Shown: positions 10,592-22,361, counted from the first letter of the stretch. The stretch: 64,000 bases of DNA from Watersipora subatra (GCF_963576615.1 NC_088714.1:51581723-51645722); one strand, 5' to 3'. Notes: a model not told the origin generated them from the letters alone. Translations and numbers: made by a program.

Positions 10592-12597
10592 AAAGATAAA
10601 CTTACACAAAACTTCAGTAGATTTTATCCGAAAGTATCGGTATTTTTCTATCATTTGCGATTGCTGCTGACGTTTGAGGTGATCTGACTGCCAGCATGTT
10701 GCAAGATTAAAATGGACAAAACTTGATCGCGGTTAAAATACTGAGAAGAACAATGCATGGAAAATGATGTCACTAGTTGTTATCGTTACTAGTTGATAGT
10801 TGATATAGGCTAGTGCGATCAAATAGCAGCGTTATGCTTCTCTATTCTGTCGGTCTGTTTGACAAAAGGCAACTATTATAGTGTCAACTATAATCGCAAT
10901 TTCACTTGATCTGGTCATTTTAATCGCGATCAAACTTTGTTGATTTTAATCTTGAAACATACTGACAGTCAGATCACCTCAAACATACTGACAGTCAGAT
11001 CACCTCAAACATACTGGCAGTCAGATCACCTCAAACATACTGACAGTCAGATCACATCAAGCATACTGGCAGTCAGATCACCTCAAACATACTGGCAGTC
11101 AGATCACCTCAAACATACTGGCAGTCAGATCACCTCAAACATACTGGCAGTCAGATCACCTCAAACATACTGGCAGTCAGATCACCTCAGACATACTGGC
11201 AGTCAGATCACCTCAGACATACTGGCAGTCAGATCACCTCAAACATACTGGCAGTCAGATCACCTCAAACATACTGGCAGTCAGATCACCTCAAACATAC
11301 TGGCAGTCAGATTACCTCAAACATACTGACAGTCAGATCACCTCAAACATACTGACAGTCAGACTCCCTCAAACATACTGGCAGTCAGATCACCTCAAAC
11401 ATACTGGCAGTCAGATCACCTCAGACATACTGGCAGTCAGATCACCTCAGACATACTGGCAGTCAGATCACCTCAAACATACTGGCAGTCAGATCACCTC
11501 AAACATACTGGCAGTCAGATCACCTCAAACATACTGGCAGTCAGATTACCTCAAACATACTGACAGTCAGATCACCTCAAACATACTGACAGTCAGACTC
11601 CCTCAAACATACTGGCAGTCAGATCACCTCAAACATACTGGCAGTCAGATCACCTCAGACATACTGGCAGTCAGATCACCTCAGACATACTGGCAGTCAG
11701 ATCACCTCAAACATACTGGCAGTCAGATCACCTCAAACATACTGGCAGTCAGATCACCTCAAACATACTGGCAGTCAGATTACCTCAAACATACTGACAG
11801 TCAGATCACCTCAAACATACTGACAGTCAGACTCCCTCAAACATACTGGCAGTCAGATCACCTCAAACATACTGGCAGTCAGATTACCTCAAACATTCTG
11901 GCAGTCAGATCACCTCAAACATACTGGCAGTCAGATCACCTCAAACATACTGGCAGTCAGATCACCTCAAACATACTGGCAGTCAGATTACCTCAAACAT
12001 ACTGACAGTCAGATCACCTCAAACATACTGACAGTCAGACTCCCTCAAACATACTGGCAGTCAGATCACCTCAAACATACTGGCAGTCAGATCACCTCAG
12101 ACATACTGGCAGTCAGATCACCTCAGACATACTGGCAGTCAGATCACCTCAAACATACTGGCAGTCAGATCACCTCAAACATACTGGCAGTCAGATCACC
12201 TCAAACATACTGGCAGTCAGATTACCTCAAACATACTGACAGTCAGATCACCTCAAACATACTGACAGTCAGACTCCCTCAAACATACTGGCAGTCAGAT
12301 CACCTCAAACATACTGGCAGTCAGATTACCTCAAACATACTGGCAGTCAGATTACCTCAAACATACTGGCAGTCAGATCACCTCAAACATACTGGCAGTC
12401 AGATTACCTCAAACATACTGGCAGTCAGATTACCTCAAACATACTGACAGTCAGACTCCCTCAAACATACTGGCAGTCAGATCACCTCAAACATACTGGC
12501 AGTCAGATCACCTCAAACATCAAAAACAAGCTCAAATGATAGAAAGATACAGACACTTTCTGATAAAATTTACTAAAATTTTGCGTAAGTTCAACAT
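10592..12597. mobile_element. Foldback-type transposon, copy carrying the large 26-bp array
   Basis: The left arm (10592-10740) starts near AAAGATAAACTTACACAAAA and includes GAGGTGATCTGACTGCCAGC and TTTTCTATCATTTGCGATTG. The right end (12520-12597) mirrors it with AAATGATAGAAAGA and TACTAAAATTTTGCGTAAG. Other copies at 38096-38548, 48893-49165, 50334-50735, 50738-50880 and 53930-54120 share the same arms and centre (AAACTTGATC, TGTGAAATGATGTCACTAG), which defines the family. A simple copy is about 450 bp. This one is about 2 kb because part of the right arm is amplified. No protein is encoded. Confidence 0.8.
10955..12520 (+). repeat. 26-bp minisatellite, about 60 copies
   Basis: The unit is AAACATACTGGCAGTCAGAT followed by CACCTC. 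Variants include GACAG for GGCAG, ATTACC for ATCACC, CAGAC for CAAAC, and a diagnostic GACTCCCTC unit. The GACTCCCTC variant recurs near 11362, 11596, 11830, 12039, 12272 and 12454, spacings of about 234, 234, 208, 234 and 182 bp (9, 9, 8, 9 and 7 units), so there is a higher-order period. The unit equals the arm sequence of the surrounding foldback element. Open frames across it are artefacts of a 26-bp period. Confidence 0.95.
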
Positions 12598-13840
12598 TAA
12601 ATTTCAATAAAATTACTAATAAAAATCCTTAAAATCATATGACCAACAAGACTATGTTAATCAGTGTAGAGCTGTAGGCACTGTAGCCGGTACAACATGA
12701 ATCACATAAAAATAAACATAGTACACAGAAATAAACAAACAAATAATTTAAGAGTTAGAATGGTAAATATTGTAATTAAATTGTCGATTAAAAGTAAAGT
12801 TTCTGAGCATTCAGTAGTGAAGTACAATAGCAGTTGAAAAGGCATTGCAATTACAGGGACTATTTCTATACCTGAGTGTTTTTCAAATCATCATCTCACT
12901 AAAATTATCTTAATCCAAATATAATGCCTTCCTCCCAATTCTAGCTATATTCTTATAACTGATCTGAGCTTCTCACTAAGGAAGTCATTAAAATCTTCCA
13001 ACATATAACCTGACATCTAATGTATTCATGCTTCAATTAATGTCATCAATGATATACAGCCACCCATTATGAGCGGCTGTATATCATTGATGTCGTCTAC
13101 TTACTATTGGATAATCGTGTAGGCTAATACAAACCATTATACCATACCATTGGTAGCGCGGTAAGCTTCACAGTAATTATAAAAAAAACATTTGTTATGA
13201 AATGGTAACTTTTCACATTCAATAAACACACCAGAAACTGAAAGCAAAACAAACCTTCGATATATAAATTTCTTTTGTGCTTACTGTATTTGTGCAAACT
13301 TTGCTTACGAAAGACGGCCGAAATATGCAAGTTTCTTGCGCAGAAGATTTGCGTGAGACTAGCAAAAAGCGTCAAGCTCTCTTACTAGCGGAATTAGACT
13401 GATCGCGGCAACCACAGTAACCGCGTCTATAATTGCCCAGTGCTCTTTAATACTCGTTAACGAGTAGGCGCGCTACCTTGACGTTTCCGTAGCTTTAAAT
13501 AGATATGGTTATGCCAAAATTTTTCAAGGGGAATCCCCGCAATAACTCCCTCGATTGGTATTTCCAGAATCTGTTGAGCGACAGCGAATTTTGTACAGTA
13601 CAGATTGCGTTCTCGGTACTCAGTGCCGCGTAGGAGAGAGCAGGGCGGTTAAAAGAAGTGTACATGTATGGAGCTTGATAGTTCCCAGAATAATAGACCG
13701 CACCCACTATTTTTAAATACATGTAGTCTGAAATGGAGAGACTCCAACATTAACAAACAAAAATAACTCCCATTTTCTGCAACTCTAAAATTGATTATAT
13801 AATTATACAATTGAAAGAGAACAGAATTCCCTACAAGATG
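12598..13840. other. No gene seen; contains a hairpin
   Basis: AT-rich intergenic DNA. A perfect 18-bp inverted repeat (CATCAATGATATACAGCC at 13044-13061 with its complement at 13075-13092, 13-nt loop) is the only distinct structure. Short open frames at 13124-13867 on the minus strand show no recognisable domain. Confidence 0.45.
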
Positions 13841-13849
13841 ATGCCGATC

Positions 13850-13998
13850 TATATATATAAATCTCAAAATTTGTCGTCCATCCAGCTATAGCGATTAAAG
13901 CCTAGCAGGGAAAAATCCATATCACAGAAGATTTGATCTCGGAATCTCCCATTCAGAAGGTGACAAGCTAACTCATTAAGCTACACATAATGCAATGG
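13850..13998 (-). repeat. tRNA-derived SINE
   Basis: Read on the minus strand it begins with a tRNA-like head: A-box-like TAGCTTAATGAGTTAG and B-box-like GAGATCAAATC. It then runs into a body with CTTTAATCGCTATAGCTGGA and GGACGAC and ends in an ATATAT simple tail. The CTATAGCTGGA core is shared with the plus-strand SINE at 60328-60490, and a related piece occurs at 59336-59395, so this is a repeat family. Confidence 0.7.
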
Positions 13999-14388
13999 AT
14001 TCATTGGGGGATATGAGCCATTATCTGAGTTAAAATATGCATAGCGACTCTGTGTTATGCGCACCATCACTAAAGTTTGCTCTCACGGCTCTTATTAGTA
14101 AGTTAGGCAATACGGATACTAGTTTACTCGAGTTAGCCGATGGCAACTACATTACCTATCACTGTTTATAAGCTGTTTTAGTACTCAAGCAATGCTGGTC
14201 ATTCATTTAGTAATTTATAATTTAAAAGGAGATAACCTTTATAACTCAAATTCTGACAGGTTTTGTTTTTCAACTCGTAACTGGTTTGTGTTTCTAAAAT
14301 AATTAAACGATTGATGTCTGTGAGAACACTGTAAATGCTTCTAAACAGTCAACAGATAAAACAACACAGTGGCTGGCAACAATATTTA

Positions 14389-15186
14389 CTTAAACCATAA
14401 CAGTCACGAACAACTTTTATCGTATTTACTAGGTAAATCAGACACGCTGATTCCGATTTTGTGCTCAAAATAAAGATTAGTCCACTAACCTTCAAAGTCA
14501 TTTAGGCTTTTTTAAAGCGTTTCAATGTCCGTTTCGAAAACAACACAATCGGCATTACAAGCTCCGCCCATAAATATGTGACGAAACCTAGCTTTTTCAG
14601 AAGCGGAAGTTCGGAATGTTTAGTCCGATTTAGAATAATAGAGATGGGTGTCTTAAAACCCATTATTATCTAAATCCAGCCTGTAAAATACCTTCAGTTT
14701 TTTATGAAAGGGATATAAACTATTTAAAATTGCTCGCAGCTTGCTACATGACGTTTAAATGGGCTGGACGCCGAAAAAAATTAGTTCAAGAAGCGCGGTT
14801 TTATGACAAGCTAGCGTTGTTATCGCGCTTTTTAAATATGCAATGCTAAATAGCTTATCTACCTTTCTGAAAAGACTGATATTATTTTTAAGGCTGAATT
14901 TAGATATTAATGGATTTTAAAACACCCATCTCTATTATTCTAAATCGGTCTAAACATACCTACGTAACTTCTGTTCCTAAAAAGCTAGGTTACGTCACGT
15001 ATTTATGGGCGGAGCTTGTTATGCCGATCGTGTTGTTTTCGAGACCGATATTAAAACGCTATAAAAAATCCTTCATTACTCTGAAAGTTAGTGGCCTAAT
15101 CTTTATTTTGATTACAAAATCGGAATCAGCATGTCTGATTTACCTAGTAAATACGATAAAAGTTGTTCGTGACAGTTATGGTTTAA
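14389..15186. mobile_element. Foldback element with ~290-bp inverted arms
   Basis: The left arm (14389-14675) starts TTAAACCATAACAGTCACGA. The right arm (14905-15186) ends with the complement TCGTGACAGTTATGGTTTAA. The arms pair along almost their whole length, including ATTTACTAGGTAAATCAGAC, CAAGCTCCGCCCATAAATA and GATTTAGAATAATAGAGATG. The roughly 230-bp centre is unrelated. The open frame at 14910-15320 mostly reads through the right arm and is not considered a gene. Confidence 0.85.
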
Positions 15187-16322
15187 ATAATGTGTGTGGA
15201 TGCCTTTCCTTAAACTGCCTGTTTCACAAGGTATTTATCAGCTCAGGCGAGAGCACAGCAGCAATTGCAATTAAAGTGTTATCTCAAAAAAATTTCAGTA
15301 TATATTACAATACAATTTGATTACAAAAATACATAGAACAGAAATGTAAAGCTCAGAGTTGGAATTATAAACACACGAAAAAACTGCTTCCCTTACATAG
15401 CTGCATTTTCACCTGCTAACACACATTTAAGAAGGTTCTTTCGCATAAAGTAAGGAGATTTATACACAGAGTAAAAATGAAATAGTAAAAACCACCACCT
15501 CAGCCTGACAGGTGGGATGGCAGTGGCAAGGGCGAGGATCATGTCTTTGGTAGAGTTGCTTGCTTGGAGACCTTGAAGACAATTCTGTGGAAGGTGACGG
15601 ATATACAAGTGGCCTTGTTGGGGGCATCGGAGACGAAAAGGGGCCTTCTCAGATAAAAAGATGCCTCAGTTTGGTAGACTGCATTCTTGAAATGCTCTCG
15701 TAGAATAGGGTTCTTCAATGCTTCATGTAATGGGAACTGAACCCGGCAGTGAGGACAGCACATATGAAGATGATGTAGATATCAGAGCACTCGAAGCAGC
15801 ACTGCATCAGTATGGTTGCCAGTGAAAAGTTCTGATAAAATGCATTGTATTTATAAGAAATATGCAGTTGTATTAGAGACATACTTTGTTAAGCAAGCGT
15901 AAAAACAATTAAACTGCTGTCGATTGTTTAATTAGTGTAACATCCCATTTGCAAAGGAATCTGCTGCGCCCCTTTACTCCTCTACAAGGAATTACACCAC
16001 CCACAGTATATAAAACATATGTATTAGTAGATACATATTTATCAAATATTTATGGTAAATACAGTCCAGAGTGAGCATAGAATTAACTGCGCATAAAATT
16101 AACTGCGTGGAGTCTTACCTGTACTCTAGATTGCTTGGCTCATCAAGGCTCTTTTCATATGATGTGCCTCGATTGGCTTCACCCTCTGCCAGGAAAGTTG
16201 ACTTGGTAACTGGTCAGTCCTTCCAAAGCCAGCTCGGTAGCAGGTTGGACTTCCATCTACCGGCTCGGTCAGAGATCATTCTTCATCTCTGCCAGCTCGG
16301 TGGTTGGCTGACTGTCCTACTT
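15187..16322. other. No confident gene; weak minus-strand open frames
   Basis: Minus-strand frames at 15539-15763 and 15393-15608 overlap. The first begins near a CPHC pair, but no family was recognised and no splice structure could be built. I leave this stretch unassigned. Confidence 0.3.
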
Positions 16323-16327
16323 GCCAA

Positions 16328-16513
16328 TGTGCTATATTCGTGTTATGTTACACTGCATTGTATAATACTAGGAGTTGTGTACCTCCGGTTTTTGTGTTAA
16401 AGGACGTCATGTAAATACAGTCAGTTTACAGACATACAATTACAGACATACAATATCAGTGTTCACGTCCTGAATAAATAATCTCCTACCATCTAACTAG
16501 TAACAACTACACA
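16328..16513 (+). repeat. 5' LTR of the gypsy element
   Basis: Starts TGTGCTATATTCGTG and ends CAACTACACA. It differs from the 3' LTR by a handful of substitutions and one block near 16425-16457, where this copy repeats ACAGACATACAAT while the other carries a different sequence. AATAAATAATCTCC near 16474 is shared. Confidence 0.92.
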
Positions 16514-16535
16514 TGGTGGCAGCAGTGTTTGTATC

Positions 16536-18239
16536 ATGTCTGACGAAGAGGGGGAAGCCGGTGATGCTGATGAACAAACGGTGGAGCCATTAAGAGTGCA
16601 TTATTCTGCACCCAAGCTGTACCCACCTGACAAATTTGACTTTGCCGAACCTGCCGGTTGGAGGATATAGTATAGTAGATGGAGGAGGTATAGAGAAGCA
16701 AGCGGTTTGGATACTAGACCTCAGCGTGAACAGATTAACACTCTTATTTATACGTTAGGGGAGCAAGCAGAGGATGTAGTGCTTAGCCGTGGAATAGAAG
16801 AAACTGACTATGATTCTGTGATTGATGCATTCAATGAATACTTCGGAGTTAGGAGAAATCTCATTGTTGAGAGAGCTAAATTCAACAAACTGACACAAGG
16901 TAGTGATTCTATAGATGTGTTTATTCACAATCTATATCGCCAAGCCGAGTTTTGTGACTATAGAGATCTACGGGAAAAACTAATACGTGACAGATTAGTA
17001 GTGGGCGTTACTGAAGACAAGTTGAGTGAAAAACTACAAGCCGATGCAGATCTGACGCTTGATGAAGCAGTGATGATAGCTAGACGCTTTGAATCAGCTA
17101 AACAAGCACAGTCAGTAGTCAGGGGATCAGCTGTAGATGTACATGCAAACAGATTCAGTTCACGACAGTTACAACATAGCCGAAAGAATGACACATCTAG
17201 CTCAAACCGAAACTCTTACTTAAAAGGACACAAATCATCGAATACTGGTAATGTTAGACACAGGCCGACAACCCAAGGACATGCCAATAGCTTTGACAAC
17301 ACTTCTGCAAATAATAGGGTTGCCTCATCTATCTCTAAAGACCGATGTCAACGCTGTGGAAAAGCCCCACATTCCAAAGACTCCTGCTCAGCATTGAGAT
17401 CTACATGTACTGCATGTGGCAAGAGAAACCATTGGAGGCAAATGTGCTTCTCTGGAAAATCTGTGACTGAAGTCAAGTTGTTTACTGGAGAAATCAAGAA
17501 CAGCGATAGAAATGGTAGTAAACCATGGATGGCCAAACTAGCCATTGACATACAGGGACATACCAATACAGCAACATTTAAACTAGATTCTGGTGCTGCA
17601 GCAACTGTGTGTGGACCAAAGGCTATATCCGCTCCATTGCAGCCCAATACTAAGAGACTAAAAGGTCCTGGTAATTTAGAAATACCTTGTGTTGGTCAAA
17701 CTGATGTAATTCTTACACATGGTAACAAATCTATATCAGAAACAATTTACGTTGTGCATAATCAAGATGTGAACCTATTGAGCAAATTGGCATGTCAAAG
17801 TCTTGGTTTGCTTGCTTGTAATGTTGATAATGTTGATGATTTTGTGAATGGTGTTGATAATTTTGTTGATAAAAGACTTTTTCAGGGTCTAAGAGCTGTA
17901 AAGACTGAATGTGAAATCAGACTGACTGACGATGCCAAGCCGTACAGTATATTTGTGCCACGAGCCGTACCCTTTCCATTACTTGACAAAACTAAGTTAG
18001 AATTAGAGCGTATGAAATCTTTAGGTGTTATTGTAGAAGCGAAACAGCCTACAGAATGGTGTGCATCGATGGTCGTTGTACCTAAACAGGACAGTGTTCG
18101 TATCAGTACAGACTTTACGCAGCTAAATAAGTACGTACGACGTGAAGTTTTTCTCATGGCAACCGTCGAGGACAGTCTGTCAAAACTTAATGGTGGTCAC
18201 ATATTTTCAAAACTAGATGCCAACTACAGATTTTGGTAA
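16536..18239 (+). pseudogene. Gypsy gag-protease-RT (first part), interrupted
   Basis: The frame opens at ATG 16536 (MSDEEGEAGDAD) but hits TAG at 16668-16670 in the gag N-terminus, then stays open to TAA at 18237-18239. Visible in order are a gag helical region, two CCHC knuckles (CQRCGKAPHSKDSC and CTACGKRNHWRQMC, about 17345-17450), the aspartic protease motif LDSGAAATVCG (about 17582-17614), and the start of reverse transcriptase with FSKLDANYRFW. The final TAA falls where family members normally have Gln, suggesting a C-to-T change. Confidence 0.9.
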
Positions 18240-18245
18240 ATACCA

Positions 18246-18491
18246 TTGTCTGCCAAATCCCAACATCTCACCACTTTCTTGACACCATTTGGATGTTTCT
18301 ACTACCGTAAATTGCCATTTGAACTAAAATCAGCTCCAGAGATATTCTGCAGAGAAATGACAAAAATATTGGAAGGTATCACAGGTGTCGTAGTACATAT
18401 AGATGATGTATTAGTGATGGGTAATGATGAGAGAGAGAGCATAACTCCCGTTTATCGCAAGTGTTACGCCGCATGCACGACGCTGGTCTAA
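18246..18491 (+). pseudogene. Gypsy reverse transcriptase palm segment, frameshifted
   Basis: Continues the RT after the TAA in the same frame. It contains FGCFYYRKLPFELKSAPEIF and the catalytic HIDDVLVMG (a variant of the usual YxDD box). The reading frame is lost in the GAGAGAGAG run at about 18430-18440, which looks like dinucleotide slippage. The next RT segment continues in a different frame. Confidence 0.88.
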
Positions 18492-19111
18492 CATTAAATC
18501 ATGCCAAGTGTGCTCTAAAGAAAACGTCAGTAGAGTATTTAGGGTATCGCATTGACGCTAGTGGTATTCACGCAGGTGAAAGAATATCTGCATTGCTTGA
18601 CTTTTCGACACCAACTTGTGTACGAGATGTTAGGAGCTTCCTAGGCATGGTCAACCAATATAGCAAGTTTAGTTCTGCTGTAGCACATATCAGCCAACCG
18701 CTCCGAGAGCTCTTGTGCAAGAAGAGTTGTTGGATATGGAATGATTCCCAGCAAAAAGCGTTTGATCGTCTCAAAGAGGAGTTTACATCTACACCGATTC
18801 TTGCCCCGTATGACCTAAATAAAGAGATGTATTTGTCAACGGATGCGTCCGATTACGGGTTAGGAGCTGTCTTGAGTCAGAAACAGTCAAATGGCACTCG
18901 TCGACTAGTAGCTGCCGCAAGCCGATCTCTGTCCGAAACTGAACGTAAATATGCCGTAATAGAGGAGGCATTGGGAGTTACTTGGGTCACAGAAAGGTTT
19001 GCTCGATATATCATTGGTATACTTGACCTTACTATAGAGACCGACCACAAACTTTTAGTGTCACTGCTTGGAGATCAGGAAATCAGTAAACTGCCAGCTC
19101 GAATACAATGA
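18461..19111 (+). pseudogene. Gypsy RT C-terminus and RNase H, ends at a nonsense codon
   Basis: After the frameshift the frame carries AGLTLNHAKCALKKTSVEYL (RT thumb), SFLGMVNQYSKF, and an RNase H region with YLSTDASDYGLGAVLSQK and VIEEALGVTW. It stops at TGA 19109-19111, at a place where relatives usually have Arg (a CGA to TGA transition would explain it). The same frame remains open beyond the stop. Confidence 0.88.
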
Positions 19112-20521
19112 TTCAGGCTAAGACTAATACGTTTCAAATACCAGATAAAGCATATTTCCGGTAAGGAGAATGTTTCTGCTGATGCAGTGTCGAGATACCC
19201 GTGCGCCATTCTCACAGAGAACGATACTCTATTTGTAGAGGAAGTAGACACGTATTCTCGTCAAGCTATGCTCATGCCAAGCACATATATGCATGTCAAA
19301 AAGCTTAGGCTGTCTCAAGAAGCGGACGAAGTAATGTGCCAGGTCAAGAAGTATGTAAACTCTGGGTGGCCACACTATTTGTCCAGTATCGATTCCATAA
19401 TCAAACCATACTTTGAAAGCAGAGGGTATATTACGCTGTGCAATAATTTGTTGACTTATCAAAACCGCATAGTTATTCCACAAACAGAACGTCTGGAAAC
19501 TTTAGCCAACCTGCATGAAGGGCATTTAGGATTAAATAAATGTACCGAGAGAGCACGTCAATGCATTTGGTGGCCAAACAAGGCACGAGAGATAGAGGAA
19601 ATGATTAAAAACTGCAGGGTATGTAAAGAGACCGCTCCTGTCACTAAAGAACCTTTACTACCTACAGCCACTCCTAGCCGACCATGGCAGATAGTAGGCA
19701 CCGACTTATTTTATCACAATAGAAAGCCATATCTACTCGTGACTGACTACTACTCTCGATACCCAGAGGTAGCCCTACTACCCAATGAAAGCAGCAAAAG
19801 TGTAATCAACCAGATGAAAAGCATTTTTGCCAGGCACGAAGTACCCGAAATGGTTCTGTCTGATAATGGACCACAATATTCTTCACAAGATTTTAGAGAC
19901 TTTGCAAAAACCTACAAGTTTCAAAGTGTAACTTCATCGCCTAGGTATCCCAGAGCCAAAGGTGCTGCAGAACGAATGGTTAAGACTATAAAGTCCATAC
20001 TTCAGAAATCTGGAGATTTGTACCTAGGACTTCTAGCTTATCGTACATCGCCGATACATGGAGGAAGATCGCCCACTGAGTTGCTAATGAACCGTAGTCT
20101 TCGTACACAGGTTGCTCAAATTCACTATCACACAACCAGCCAGGTAGATCACAAAGCGTTCAAGTCTGTCAATGAGGAATACAAGGTGAAAATGAAAGAG
20201 CGACATGACCGATCACAACAGGTTAAAGAGTTGCCTACCCTACGAAAAGGTAGCCCCGTATTTGTACGTGATTTACTACAATATGGACAAGTGAAGGAGG
20301 TGTTACCTAACCGCACGTACATAGTATCTGCAGGTAGCGAGATTTGCCGAAACCGAACAGCACTTATTGACTCTTCGCCCAATACTGACAATTCAATACC
20401 TGACAATCCGGATTCACACAGTTCTCTGTCAAGTTGTGCCCAAAGTATGGATAGCACGCCTAGGACTTCGAGACCTCGTCGTTCAATCAGACCGACACGT
20501 CGACTGATTGAAGAATGCTAG
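19112..20521 (+). pseudogene. Gypsy integrase segment
   Basis: The frame continues with the RNase H-integrase linker (SGKENVSADAVSRYP). The integrase zinc-binding region follows (HEGHLGLNKC with NCRVC, about 19515-19626). The DDE catalytic core has GTDLF, SDNGPQYSS and AKGAAERMVKTIKSIL. A basic C-terminal tail ends at TAG 20519-20521. This is the best preserved part, with no stop in about 440 codons. No envelope-like frame follows before the 3' LTR. Confidence 0.9.
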
Positions 20522-20682
20522 GCATCTCCAGTCAGTCAGATTATAGCTTTTATATGTTATTCATTTTGTAGCTAGTTGCTTATAGTACTCAGTGCATTTC
20601 TCTTGCTAGTCATGTTAGTTATATCACTTTGTTACTCATGTTTGGTTTTACTCATTGCTTCAAACATACTTAGGAAAGGAGA

Positions 20683-20875
20683 TGTGCTACATTCGTGTTA
20701 TGTTACACTGCGTTGTATAATACTAGGAGTTGTGCACCTCCGGTTTTTGTGTTAAAGGACGTCATGTAAATACAGACAGTTGCGCTCGTGACAGCGGCAA
20801 TGGCTACTTCTTTATTATCAGTGTTCACGTCCTAAATAAATAATCTCCTACCATCTAACTAGTAACAACTACACA
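20683..20875 (+). repeat. 3' LTR of the gypsy element
   Basis: Starts TGTGCTACATTCGTG after the polypurine tract and ends CAACTACACA next to the GCCAA duplication. A block near 20780-20815 (GTTGCGCTCGTGACAGCGGC) differs from the 5' LTR. Confidence 0.92.
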
Positions 20876-21021
20876 GCCAACAGCTAGCCATACATCCGGT
20901 TGGATCAAAGGCCAGTTTGGTGTATCTTTGGCTCGACCTATTCAAGTCTCTGGCAGCTCGAAGGGTCTGAGCTCTTGGTCCCAGCATCATCACCCGTCGT
21001 AATAGCTACTCTTCACTTGGC

Positions 21022-21422
21022 TGCGAAATTTTTTTCTCGATCAGGTTTACATATGGCAGTAAAATCTTGGCTCCTGATTGGTTTTATTAGTTGAGTTTTA
21101 ATAACCAAAGCCTACATCATTACATTGCAAATTGATAGTTATAATTAGAAAGGAATACAAAATTCCAAAATTTTATTAATAATGGTTCAAACCGATGAGT
21201 TTTAAGTGAGCGCCCTCTTACATTTTAACAGCATTTTTTGAATGATAACGTAATTTTACTACATCATTTGGAATTTTGTGTTCCTCTCTAATTATAACTA
21301 TTAATTTTTAATGTAATGATGTAGGTTTTGGATACTTGAACGCATTTACTAAAATGGTAAAACCCATCAGGAACCAAGAATTTACAGCCATATATAAACC
21401 TGTTTGGGAAAAAAGATTTCGC
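21022..21422. repeat. Large imperfect palindrome / foldback element
   Basis: The left arm (21022-21174, CTGCGAAATTTTTTTCTCG, later CCTACATCATTACATTG and AGTTATAATTAGAAAGGAA) pairs with the right arm (21265-21422, ending AAGATTTCGC) across about 155 bp with scattered mismatches. The centre is about 90 bp. The arms explain the mirror-image open frames here. It is likely a foldback or MITE insertion. Confidence 0.8.
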
Positions 21423-22361
21423 CACCCGGCTATCGCTTGTCATTACACATTGAGGTTTGTGAATCATTCTGTGCATGGACCAATCATAGCTAATGCTTGC
21501 AACCTATATTACTTGAAGCCATCATTCGTTGCATCATTGAATGAGGCTGTATATAAGCATTGTAAGGCTATTATGCTGCACATGTTATGCTGTCTGTTTT
21601 TCCGTGGGTTACTCAATTGCTAATAATTGAGTGCAGCCTGTGTCCTATCTCTCTGTTTCAACTGAACAACGATTTTGTATTTTTCTTCATTAGCCTCCAA
21701 CTGAGTATCTTTAAGAGTTAGGAATTTGTTCAATAAACTTTGACTCATTCCAAACACTTTTGTTCACTTGTTGCGCCTTCTAATTCAAAGCACCTTATAC
21801 ATGGACGATCATTGAAATGGACACATTAATTGATGCTGCGTCTTATACTCTGGTCCGTCTTATAGCCTGAAAAACATGGTTCGTAAGCAGAGTTCTTCTG
21901 CAACTTCGCTCCCTGTATTATACTGACTGGTAAAATACACAAACGTACCAAGAAAATTTGTCACATAATTTGATTTCCGTTACACAGAAGCTGATTTTGC
22001 GCATTAGAATTTCTCACATACATCAACTTTTGATGTAGAAATCCGGAATAAAAAGGGCGTATTATACGTACTTGGTATTAAGTGGTAAGTAAATTGGTTG
22101 AGTTGGCAAGTAAATTGATTGAGTTGAAAGCATTTGTAGTTGGTCTGCATCTATAGTGTAAGAGAGTGTGTACAACCATCAAAATATTGCCCGTGCACTG
22201 GAAACAGATAAACATATACTCGTATATAGGTTTAAAAGTGTCTCCTTGAACTACTGCTGTAGTATATATAGAGCCAATAATAAAAAATTACCAACAAATA
22301 ATCAAAAATATCAATCGAGTCAGGAGCAGAGGAAATGAGTATAGAAAAGTCATTGTTCACA
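21423..22361. other. No gene seen; 3' flank of TAF6L
   Basis: Lies downstream of the TAF6L stop codon (minus strand) and should include its 3' UTR. No AATAAA was recognised on the minus strand within the first few hundred bases, so the polyadenylation site is not assigned. Confidence 0.35.

Larger units (their letters stand above)
16323..20880 (+). mobile_element. Ty3/gypsy LTR retrotransposon, nearly full length
   Basis: Two LTRs of 186 and 193 bp bound an internal region with gag and pol, and the whole is flanked by the perfect 5-bp duplication GCCAA (16323-16327 and 20876-20880). Directly after the 5' LTR, TGGTGGCAGCAGTG is the likely primer-binding region. Just before the 3' LTR, AGGAAAGGAGA is the polypurine tract. 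Coding order is gag zinc knuckles, protease, reverse transcriptase, RNase H, integrase, as in Ty3/gypsy. The coding region is interrupted at four places, so this copy is not autonomous. Confidence 0.95.

Noticed and set aside
10937-11329. 130-residue repetitive open frame
   Set aside because: Produced by the 26-bp array (three units give 26 residues). No start context or splice support.
10955-12520. CRISPR-like array
   Set aside because: Units are contiguous with no unique spacers, and the genome is animal. It is a minisatellite.
14910-15320. 136-residue plus-strand frame
   Set aside because: Runs through the arm of the foldback element at 14389-15186. Not a conserved protein.
15393-15763. 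Two overlapping minus-strand frames starting with a CPHC motif
   Set aside because: No recognisable family, no partner Cys/His pairs for a zinc finger, and no splice structure. Left unassigned.
21336-21623. 95-residue plus-strand frame
   Set aside because: Starts in the right arm of the palindrome and has a mirror frame in the left arm. No domain.
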